A stretch of DNA of 64,000 nt from Holacanthus passer (taxonomy: Eukaryota; Chordata; Actinopteri; Pomacanthidae): the NCBI GenBank assembly GCA_025331565.1, contig JAFREQ010000011.1, positions 9,382,001 to 9,446,000 on the forward strand, given 5' to 3'. Made by a program: the position numbers and the translations under genes. The notes under the pieces are model-generated. The model was not told the DNA's origin, searched no databases, and worked only from the letters and a program-made list of their open reading frames with translations. Positions 47,259 to 58,656 of the stretch are shown here, piece by piece; the first letter of the stretch is position 1; each line of letters begins with the position of its first letter.

Positions 47259-48773
47259 TCGTTAATTGAAACATGACACATGGAAATGATGATTAATCAT
47301 GATTAATCACGTCTTTGTGACGCCGCTGAAATGCACCTATCTGCTCTTGTGCAGTGACATATTACAGACTAATAGTGAAGCTCTGTAATTATAATACATT
47401 AATTTCTATTTTCAGTTCTCTCCCAGCGGGGGAGCAGGTGCGATTAAGTTGTTGCCATTAGCAGTCGCTCTCTACAGTGTGTGTGATTTCTCTTGATCCT
47501 GTGAGCCTCCTCGGAGATGTAGGAGTGCATAAGGCATAACAATTTACTTTTTGTTTTGTTTTAGTCTGTGAGAATGTCAAAAAGCATTTAATTATATGTA
47601 CAGTGGGATGTCACAGCAGGATGCACATATTGGAGGAAAAACTTCACAATGTGAATATTGTGCAAAATGTGAGCAGCACTCAGTGTTCACTTCCTTCCAT
47701 CTATCTCAGTCCCTCTGCTCCCTCACCCCCCGCCCCCCTCCTACAAAAGGCAGGCTCCTCAACAACCAGCCGCTATTGATACTGCTGGGCTTGTCACCAT
47801 GGAAGCAAATTCTCAATCATTTTCTCTCGGCCGCGTTTCTATGTGCACACACGCTCACGCGCTCACGTCCACGTTTAGCTGCGATGTGGGAGGGCTGTCC
47901 TTGAGTCCTTGAGCGTTCCCAGGTCCAGCTGGAGAACAGTCCACCTGTGAACAGAATTCAAACGCTGTGACGGGGAAAGGGATTGCTCTGCCACGCATCA
48001 GCATGCCACATTTTCAACATGCTCACATGCAACCAACTGCATCATGTGCTGTCATGTGCCATCGTGCATTGCGAGGCAGATTTTTGCACCCAACTGTGTG
48101 TCGGTGTGTGTGTGTACATGCAAGCTTTTCTGATAAATGAGCCACATTCCTCAACTTGACAGACATGCTTGCCTCTGTTCAGATGCACTGAAAACAAAGA
48201 GTCAATGCACTAATAACACCAGTGAATGTGATTCAGGACGTTGGCTCCCCGACAGCTGAAAACACACTCTCTGCAAGGATGCCTTTAATTCTACTTCATA
48301 TCTTTCAGCATGAGACGCAGTTATTTCTCTGTGCACTTAAAACACATTCTCGCTCATACTGTATGTTCAGCCACGTTGCAAAAATGAAAGCGCTAACAAG
48401 AATTTAACACCAGACGTGACTTGAATTTGCACGTCTGCTGTAGATGACCCAGGCAGTTGACGTCAGCTCACGGGAGATGAAATTAACACACAGAGGAGAA
48501 AAAAAAAAAGAAAGAAAGGTGAGACGGAGGGAGAAGTGAGCGAGTGAGGGGAGATAAGAGGGGAGGCAGAGCTGATTTTCTTTCTCCAATAAAAGCGACA
48601 ACCCCCCTAGTGTTGCTATGGCGACCTCCTCTCTCTCCCTTCCTTTCAGCGAGCGAGCACTTATCCTCGCTGCCTTTCAGTCAGCAGGGCATGTGGGTGT
48701 GTGTGCTTTTGTGTGTTGGCTCCTGAATGAATCAAGCAAATGAAGGGGAAAGCCATTAGAGAGCCAAGTCAGA

Positions 48774-48774
48774 G

Positions 48775-48801
<27 letters not shown>
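48774..48801. repeat. (AC)n microsatellite
   Basis: Perfect AC run of about 28 bases. Confidence 0.92.
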
Positions 48802-48806
<5 letters not shown>

Positions 48807-49151
48807 AGAGGCATGTACACACATACGCAATTAATACACATTAATATGAGCCCACGAGCTGCACAAATGCTTCACACTTTTAAGTTAGCTCTCTTCTCTG
48901 TTCTTTTCTTTGGCTCTTTGCTCTCACAGTATGTTCTGCAGTAGCTCCTCTCGATCCTCTTCTTCTTTCTTTCACAACCACTCCGCCTGATTTTCACTTA
49001 CCACACACCCACACAAACACACACATATCCTCTCTACCACTGCTGCCTGTAAATGTGAACTACAATGAAAAGAAAAGCAATGAGGATACATGGAGAACTA
49101 TACGAGTGTGTCTGACATTTTTTTTTCCCATTAGCGAAAGGTCAGTGATCA

Positions 49152-49615
49152 TACAATCCCCATTGCAAAAAAGTTAGGACCTTGGGAAGTTGGGAACAGA
49201 GACAATATATTTGATGTTTGATCTCATCAACTTCATTGATTTTTATAAATATCTGCTTATTCTGAATTTGATGGCAGCAACATGTTTCAAACAAGTTGGG
49301 TCAGGAGCTCAAAAGAATGTGAAAGTTGTGGACTGATCCAAAAACACCTGTTTGGATCAGTCCACAGGTAAACAGGTTCATTGGTAACAGGTGATAGTAT
49401 CATGATTGGGTATGAAAGGTTCATCCTGGAAAGACTCAGTCGCTCACAAGCAAGGATGGAGAGAGGTTCAACACTTTGTCAAACACATGATTGTAGAAAG
49501 GAGATTACTAGATGGGCTCAGGAACACTTTGTAAAACCGTTGTCAGTAAACACTGTTTGTTTGCAAATGATTGCATTCTGTTTTTATTTATGTTTTACAC
49601 AGCGTCCCAACTTTA
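49152..49615. mobile_element. Internally deleted Tc1/mariner-type element
   Basis: Left end 'tacaatccccattgcaaaaa' + 'agtt', right end 'tttacacagcgtcccaactt', with the internal phrases 'cacctgtttggatcagtccac', 'cgctcacaagcaaggatgga' and 'gggctcaggaacactttgtaa'. Together these match the ends and scattered internal parts of a widespread fish mariner whose full copy is about 1.5 kb (from memory). Here only about 460 bases remain and most of the transposase region is gone, so it can move only in trans, if at all. Confidence 0.68.
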
Positions 49616-52129
49616 GAGTCACAGCTGCCAGGCCATCATGCTCACAAATTACGCACTGCAAAAAACAGTATGTACAATGCAAGTATTTGATCACACAGGA
49701 TGAGGAAGACGATAAGGAGTATCCTGGCAGATTGCTCTCTTCGAGCCTTTGAGCTCTGGGAGGCGCTACAGAGTCCCTCTGGCAACTAAAGATGTATTTA
49801 AGAAGTCCTTCATCCCAAGTGCCATGAGTAGTCGACAACACTCTACAAAATGACTGTGGAGATCTCAGCCACAGATGTCGACATGGACTGTTTTTAATGT
49901 GTAATATCACCTTGTCTTTATATTTGTTTCTTGTGTTTGATGAGCCAGAGACAAATTTCCAACCCGGTGGACAATTCTTCACATTGTTGAAAGCAAAAAT
50001 ACATGAGCACGTAGATATAGTCACGCAGACACTCAGTTTTTGTATAGAACTCATAGCTCTTGTTTTCCTGCTGTGGAGGAACAGTTCAAAGTCTGCATGA
50101 TTCAACATCAGCACTGGTGTATTTTTCATCACTGACCGGAGGCTGTGTTTCTATACACCTCTCTTCACTCCTCACAAGCACTTAATTTAATAAGCTCTCT
50201 TAGTGCTAAAATGAAAAATGCATGTCCTCATGCAAGTTTCTGGCAGCTGTCAGCATCGTTTGACCCAGTAAAGACTCTGAATGTCATGCACAATATCTAT
50301 ATAGACACTGGTTTCCACAAGATGTGATTTGGACTGTGCAGTCTCAGAATCCCCTAATGGAAAAAGAAATGGAATAAAGAGCTGTAAACATAACATTGAA
50401 ATGTTATCGCTGTATAAAGTTGAAACGGTTGAACATGTTAGCAAACACTTGGGTATTAACGAATCTAAATACAGAGCAGTATCATCTTTCATTTACAGTC
50501 ATGTTTTCATCCACCTGGTGAATTTAAGTCCTATATTGACTTTGAGGTCTTTTAGCTCTGTTTTTGCTTTCCACCAACACTTGAGGGAAATATGTGGCTC
50601 TTTACCAGCTAAATCCTCCACTATGTTCACCAGCTGGTCACTTACTTAATCTGCTGAGGGTACCATATAGAGAGTTTTTAGGTTTTTCTTTTGAAGGACT
50701 CAGTTGCTTGCTGTGGCGGAAAACAATGCTGAAGAGACCAGTCTGAACTAAAACTGTTAAGTTGTGGACCAGAGAACCAAAACACTGAGCTTAAAGATGC
50801 TGAGGGGAACTTTAGAGTTGGGTGATAATTCTCCATGGACGAGTGACACGTCTCACATTTCACTTTTATTTTTGTTTGTTTGTTTGTTTTTTATCCATTG
50901 TCAATATAAAATGTTGAATATAGCACCTTTAAAAATTACGTTTCGTAATAACCAAAACAGAGCCAAACTCGAGCTGAAAGCTCAACGCAACAAAACAGAA
51001 CCAAGACCTGATTCTGAAAACTGATTTGGGGACCAGTCACTTCAAAGTCACTTCAGTCTCATTATGCTGCATGAGCTACCTACCTCACAAATTATCACAT
51101 CTCACTGCACTAATTTGACAGTCTGCTCGAGGTTTTCAAGTCACATTTACTCTCAACACTCACATGCTGCCTTACACCAATTATATGAAGTGTGGAGTGT
51201 CTTTTACTTACAGGTTCATTCCCATGGGGGGTTATTTACAGTGCTGCATACATGCTGTTTATTATGTTACTGCTTTGTTGCTGCAGCTGGAAAACAACCC
51301 ACAGTTATACCTCCATTCCAGCACAGTCAAACTATATTGCCTCGTCATTTTCAATATATAGCCAAAGTAATGGCATAAGTTATTCCTTACAGAGCTATGG
51401 AAGTGTTATTGAAAATATATGCATGCTGCAGTAAGTCTGAGAGCCTCTCAATGTCTGCACTCATACTGGACTAAATTACTGTTCTTTCATACATAAATTA
51501 CCACCAGTGGCCACCACCTGTCAATTTGGCATTATACAGAGCTGTTGGAGAGAATATCAAAACTACAGAGACTGCTGGAGCCAGAGAAATGGAATAAACA
51601 ACTGAAAACCCAAAGAGAATTCACACTCCCTGTTCAGGACCAGAGTCTGAACAAGAGTACACACAATAAAATGCTTCTTTTGTGTCCTGTTTGACCTTTT
51701 GTGTCTATTGTTGTCGTGCTATCTCTGGAATAAGAATAAGGGCTCATTAAAATCCTGATGATATAAGCTCACACAGTAGAAATGCGAGATGTGAAATCAT
51801 GCTCTGCAGTGGGTGCTGTAGGATTAAAGACGACTCAAAAACTGAAACAGAAATCGTTCAACAAGTCTGCTTAATGAAGAGATGAAATGCGGCTCTGAAA
51901 AAAAGTTGCAATCAGCATTTTATGGATGCTATAATAGAGATGCTGAAATGCAGAAACAATGACTTTCATCGCTGAAACTGCGTCTCTCCTGCTGCTTTGC
52001 AACCTGCTGTCCATGACCCGGCATTATAAGCAGGTCTTTAATCTGCAGACGACGGCAGAAAACTAAAATGCCACCAGGAGCCAAAGAAAACTTCTCATCC
52101 AGGAAAGTAACACACTGTAACTAATGCAA

Positions 52130-52505
52130 GTGGTTTTCCTTCGGCTTGTGACACGGGAGAAGAGAAAGGGGGAGAGAGCGAGGCAGGCAACAGAAAGAGA
52201 GGAGGAGAGATGAGAGAGACAGAAGCTCTGCTGCAGAACACACCTCATCTCCATTTTAGCTGGAGGGAGAGAGAGAGGGGGAGAGAGGGAGAGAGATCCA
52301 GTCTGTGCCAATTTGCTCTTCAGCCCCAGTGACAGAGAGGAGAAAGCTAGGGAAGTGATATTTAAGGAATTTTAAGAGATCCAGTGGGTGAAGGGGAAAA
52401 AAAAAAAAACATCCAGACATGTGAAGCATTTTACAAAGAAAGACTGACAGCAAATGAAGACAAGAAGAAACGACAGGGAGAGATGTAGCCGGTGCTTCAG
52501 TTGCG
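52130..52505 (+). promoter_or_regulatory. GA-rich segment ending in a splice donor, candidate promoter / 5' exon
   Basis: Purine-rich DNA (repeated GAGAGAG blocks at about 52150-52300) followed by AGTTGCG|GTAAGAAAC, a good donor after 52505. LRRN genes have non-coding 5' exons far upstream of a single coding exon, and an acceptor-like CTCTGAG lies just before the ATG at 58657. Linking the two is inference only. Confidence 0.3.
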
Positions 52506-55500
52506 GTAAGAAACCTGAATTATGTTGATAGAATTGTCCAATCAAACAGGACGCCGCTGCTCGCTTTCTCTCACACAGACATGCAATCACTCGTGCACAC
52601 AGTCTCTCTGAGTGAAAGCAGCATTGATTAAAAGGTGTTGGTAGCAGGTCTGTGTCTGTGTGTGTGTTAGAAATGGAGAAGCTTGGGGATCTCTGTTAGC
52701 AGAGGGGAGGAAAAATAAATCATAAGTTTGTGTATGTGTGTGTGTGTGTGCATGCTGGGAAAGATTCAGCTTCAGGGGAATGCATCTGTTTTAGTATTAT
52801 TATCATTATTATTATTATTGTCAGAATCTGCATGCAGCACCTCTATCTCTGTCATACATCCCTCTCTCCTGCTCTCTCAGTCCTCCCTCTCCCTATTCCG
52901 CCCTGTTGCAGTGTCTCTCTCTGTGTCGTAGCTGCACAGCACAAACAAACCTTATGCAATGGACTGTTTCATGCAAGCATGTATTTCTACTCCATACCTG
53001 TTTTCTCCCTCTGTCCACGATTCCACTGTAGGTCTTAAAAGCTTTTGCCCAGCTCTCGCTCTCTCTTTCTGTTAGATTGGAAAAAGCAAAGTCAAATGGA
53101 GTCGACTGAGAGGCATGTTTGACTTTAACTTCTGCACAAGCCTTAATTTGACTGATCTGAAATAACACAGACTTTTAATTCCTGTGTGTTTTTCTACCTC
53201 CACAGGGGTTCTGAAAACTTTCAAGCCATTGACTTCCTGATAGTTACCCATTAGAAGATAGAGACCACACCAAATTGTCCTGAATTTCCCCTCTGCAGGA
53301 TCAATATAGAATAAGAACTATCTGTAATTGTCTAAATTAAGTTTAGAGTTGCATGGTACAAGCTATATTGCAAGTGTTTCTGGAAAGGAAAAAAATAGAT
53401 GCTTAACTTATCATGACAAATGTCAGATTTTCTCTCCTCTCCCAGTAAATGTAATCCAGTTGACATCTTTCTCTCTAGAAAGCGAAGGTTTGTGTGTCAG
53501 TGTGTGTGTGTGTGCGTGTAGGGTTTTATTTTATGCTTTCAAACCTCCTCAAAGTATCATTACATGGGTTGTTTTCCTCCCTCGTAGCGGATGTTAAGTG
53601 TCTGTTAGTGTCCCTACATAATCAATAAAGTACCAGACATCCTTAATATAAACAGGAACTCAGATGCTCAGTTTGTTTGCGTGCGTGTCGAGTGAAGTGA
53701 GGCGTTCATACAAATGACAAACTGCCAAGAAACGAAAGTAATCAAACTTCAAGTATTTGATTATTTTTTGTTTAATCGGTTGCCATCTAGGATACGTGTA
53801 GCAACAGTAAGCAGTGCAGGTTTGGCAAATATGCATCGGTAGACTGTGTGGGAGGGAAGTAAATCCATTTATGTGTATGAGAGAATAATGTTCAAAATAC
53901 ATTAAAAAGATAAACAAGAAAAGCGTGTCAAACAGAAACCTGGGTAGATTAAGTATTGATCCAGGAACTTTCACTACATCTGTTGGCTTCATGTCGGATA
54001 TGAAAGTCAAACAATCCACACAAATACATGAACGTCTGGCATTCTGGGTAGCACAGCATAGTGAGAGGGATGTCAAGTCCACAGTAATGCACAAATACAC
54101 ATCTGCAGAAGGGCCTCAGCCTGGCTACGAAGCCTTCTCTAACCACACAGGGAGCTGCGGGAAGTTTGATAAATTGCCTCGAGTGATGTCACTTGAGTCA
54201 GCATCATTTGTGGCAAAGTCTGAAAATGAAAAAAAAATCTTTCAGTGTGGAGCAGTGAGTTTACTCCGGTCCGCTCAGTTAGTGGCTTGAGGCTATTTTA
54301 CTTGAACTGTTGGCCGTTGAGTTGCACCGTGGGTAATGTAGGAGGAACCAGATGTAGGAACCAGATTTTGACCATTTTAATCCTTTTTTAAAAAAAAAAA
54401 ACTGTTCATTGTCAGTCTGACAGTGTTAGAGGAGTTAAATCTTTTAAGAGTTATCATGACATGGACGGACTAGTGGGATAAGATGAGCTTTATGTTAATG
54501 TTGGTGCATGCACATTTAAATCAACACACCAAACTGTGATTGATTGACTCTTTCAAGCTTTCTTTTTGCCTATATAAGAAGGAAGAGTATTGTCAGAACT
54601 ACTTAGAGGGGACACACATCTTATTTACTGTGAGATTAGCAGAGCCATACTCTTGTCTCACTGCTCAGCTGTGACTGACTGACTTGCAAATGAAATTCTA
54701 GTAGTTTGCTGTTTGTGGGAATTTTGCTCAGTGCGATTACATTCAGTCACTATTTCTAATTAGAATATTAATGCAGCATAGGTTCTGCAACTATTTAGTT
54801 TAAGACGCATTTCTTCTTCCTCGGCTGTTGACTGGAGGATCACGTCAGATTTTGGATTAAGGTCAGTGCAGCTTCATCTTTTGTTATTATTACTCATCCT
54901 TGTATGGCAGAGCTTTTGCTGTGCATAATATGCGAGCTGCTGTGCAGTCATACATACTTTCAAAGAAATCTGAGTCAGAAGAGTCAGGGGAGTAATAATG
55001 GCCACTAAGAGCAAAAATATTCTCTATTTATCCACAGGATGAGGAGATTGTGGAGTGCTGGGACGGCACAGAGTTATGAAAGCCGCTGAGTCACACAGAC
55101 CTATTTTACACTCCTTTTCTAAATAGTTTAAATTAAAAGGCAGCACAAGTCATCTGAATGCACACATCAGCACACACTCCTGCTTTCCTGAAACTGTCAA
55201 AGACGATGTGAGCATTTGAGAGCAAATGACAAAAAACAGGGGACATCAAAATTAAATGACGAATCCATTATTGAGCAGGTTGCACATGAAAAGAAGAGAG
55301 AGCTGAGATGAAAGTGAATGATAGAGGAGTAAGAAGAGCCCCAGGAGGTAAGAATCGCTCCTGTGTTTTTACTGTTACGGCTCCCAAAGCACACACAAAG
55401 TCATGTGAACACACAGCACTCATTTTGCGCTGCTCATACAATTAAACTAGTGTCTGAATGCTAATAGCTTTTCTCTTCATCTCAATAACTGTGCCCAATT

Positions 55501-57489
55501 GCGTCTGTCAATTCTTTCTCCTTCCTGTTTGTGGAGAAAACTTGGCAAGCGTCTCCCCACACTCGCTCTTCATCCACCAACAGACGTTAAAGCCTGCAGA
55601 GCTGCGCAGCACTTCCTGTTAGTCATGTAGATTGAAGACCTCAGCGGCAGATGCAGAGTTTTATCACACCAGCTGCCAGGAGTTGAGGAATGAGAGGAAA
55701 AGGTTAAAAGTTCATCCAATCAAAACTTTATTTATAATCATACAGAACGTCAGCACAGAAACTGATCTGTAGTGAACGTTGATTGAAGGGGAAATGAAGT
55801 TTGCGGCTTCAGAAACGTATGCATGATGTATGTTTCCTCAGTCCAGTCACTGCTGCGTCATCCGTGTTCTCGATGCACAGGTTGGACCAAAACAAATTTC
55901 TCAGTAAATCTCAAAACACTGAGACAGAGTGAGGCTGGGAGATTTGTTTCCATGGTAACTACGCAGTAAGCCTTGCACGGCTCCTCATCATGTGTGTGGT
56001 ACCGATGTCGTGTAATATGACCGTGTGTCCCACAGAGAACTGTTTTTCCCATCAGGGTGACACAAAGCATCACACTGAAGACGATGGACAGTGAGACGTC
56101 ACTCTCCCAATGTTGGCTCAATAACAAGTGAACTTAAATGACTCTTTTATCCCGACTTCAATAAAAATCAGATGAAATGGGGATAGAATTGATATGAGCC
56201 TTTTTCTACTTATTTATCGATACTATTTATCATTTTACTTATTTATTGATGATTGACCAGTTTCCAGTTTTAGTGCTTCTCTGTACCTTTTCTGTTTCTA
56301 TCTATTAATGTCAGTGTATGTTTTTACTGTCTTTTTAAAATTATCATTATTTAATCCTAATCGTAATATAACTAATAATAATGTAATTCAACCCATTAAC
56401 TAAAACCCCCTTCTTTTTGCACCAAACCCCAAAAGACGACCTAACAAATATCAAAATAAAACAGTTACTGTTGTTGAACCCTTTTAACTATAGTCTTGAA
56501 GCAGGTCTCTTCTCAAAGTTAAAGCCCCTCTGTGACAGATTTGTCAATAGTCCAATGTCTCTATAAAAAGGACAATAAAATCACAATCATTTGCAAGATG
56601 ACAATCAAATAAAAATTCTACACATAGGAGCATTAAGATATTGATGAATAGTTTGAGCATTCCAAGTGCAGCATATTCTTAATATTAAAAGTGAATTTCT
56701 TCATGAAACTAGGGAAACTGCTAAATTAATATTAGGATTTAAACAATGAATCAAATGATAATGTGTAATGTGAAAGGTATCACTTATAGTTTCAAACTGC
56801 ACCGACGCTGCAGTTCTTCTCAGCTCTACAGAGCCTTTCAGTGTGTTTCATTATTTTTGGTTTTACGACCCGTATCACCGCTCGTATTAGTGACTGCATC
56901 ACACTGCTTTTTTTTTTTTTAGTAAGGAACCCTAAAAACACCACCTGCTCACCACCAAACAGCAGACAGGAAACATCAGCAACATAGTGGAAGATGAAAC
57001 AATAACGAATGAATGATAATGTTGCTCTGTGTCTGCTGAACATGGAAATAAGCAACTGTTTGCCAACGAGTTTGCAATATGTCAGTGTTGTGATTACATC
57101 TTGTTGCGCTGCCCCCAAGTGGCCGGAAGATCACTTGTTTAACGAAACTAAAAAATATTGTTGTAACTTTTATTGATTGTGACTTAATTTACATTAACTA
57201 ACATTTGGGGCTGTACAGTCATACATTAATCAATGTACTATATCAATAAAAATCTGCTGTCAAGAACAGGTTGACACTTCAATCAAATTTATATCCATTG
57301 AGTCTCTTTGCATTACTGGTCAGCTAATTACTGGGATGATCTCACTGCGGCCAAATGTCAACGATCCATTAATGTGATGGTGTTGTGCGCTGAATACTGA
57401 GCAGAGCTGTTTGTCTGGATAAGTGTGCCAAATGCTGTAAATGTAAATACTGATGTAACTGGTGAGTTTGCATGTGTTTCTGTGTGTAT

Positions 57490-57514
57490 TTGTGTGTGTG
57501 TGTGTGTGTGTGTG
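57490..57514. repeat. (TG)n microsatellite
   Basis: Perfect TG run of about 25 bases. Confidence 0.92.
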
Positions 57515-58656
57515 AGTGCAGCCACATTCACGCAGTCTTTCCCTTTTTAGCCTTAAGTACTTAAGGCTGATAATATAAAAGATCCTTGGGGTCTTTTTAA
57601 CTGTTACATAATAAATAACATTTGCGGGACGCTCTGTTCTAACAGGCACTGAATGTGAAGTGCTGGCATGAAATATTTAAGTGCTACACGATTTCATCAC
57701 TCCTGCATATTTACCTATTCTCCTGTAGGCTGAAAGAAACACTGGGGATTACAGCAGAGCCCTGTTTTTCTCACATTTCCTTCCTGCCATATGATCCAAC
57801 TTTCCCCTCTTTTGTCCTCCTTTCAATTTTGACCATGATTGTCTTTATTTGAGAATTACTGTGTCCGTGTCTAAACGTGCTACGACAGTCAAGGCCAGAT
57901 CTCCTCTGTAAAACAGAGATTCCCCTCTACATGCCTTTGTTTTTTCAGCCTCTTCTCTCCGTGTTAATCCATCTTCTCTTCTTCACTTCTCTCTCACTCT
58001 TCTTGGCTGCGGAGTATTTCTGCTTTTATGAGTCTGCAGAACGCATCCTTGAAAACTCTATTTGACCTTCCTGAGACATCTATTGTATTCACACAGTCTT
58101 GGTTAAGAGTTGGAACTGGAGTATGTTGCTTTAAAATGTGTTAGCATTTAAGTGGTGCATTTGGTTTTAACAGACTTTATTAAACTGTCAATGGTTGTTT
58201 TAGTTTAACTCTGAATCTCGTCCTTTCTCTTCTTGTGTTTCTGACAAAACAGTGAGCCGCCACGCCGCGAGCCATGAGTCCTCCACCTGTGGCCAGGATA
58301 TGAGATGAGAGGGCTGCCATCGAGCTACAGCCTTTATTCAGTACCTGTTTTACCACTGAAATCAAAGTTACACATAAAAACACTCTCGGTGTAACACACT
58401 CCTTGACTACAAAGGGAACACATACATTTCAGTTTTTTTATTTGTGTCCGAAGCCACTGTAGCATGCTGTCAACAATATAATTGCTTTTCTGAATGATGA
58501 CACTGAACCATCTGGCCTACCTTTTCCAGTTTGCACACACACCTTGAAACTGTTTGAGACTTCACACACATTTGTGGTCCAGATGATTCATCTCACATCC
58601 ACATAACAAACTCTTCCTCACCTCGTCTGAATCAGCTCCTGTGACCTCTGAGGATT

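Larger units (their letters stand above)
44624..58656. other. Long intergenic region between chitinase and the LRRN gene
   Basis: About 14 kb without a coding gene I can support. It contains repeat fragments, CA microsatellites, an internally deleted Tc1/mariner copy, and a GA-rich segment ending in a good splice donor at about 52505 that could be a 5' exon of the downstream LRRN gene. Open frames here have no recognisable domains. Confidence 0.55.

Noticed and set aside
49584..50132. 182-codon minus-strand open frame as a gene
   Set aside because: It runs into the mariner relic's end and reads as low-complexity; no family resemblance.
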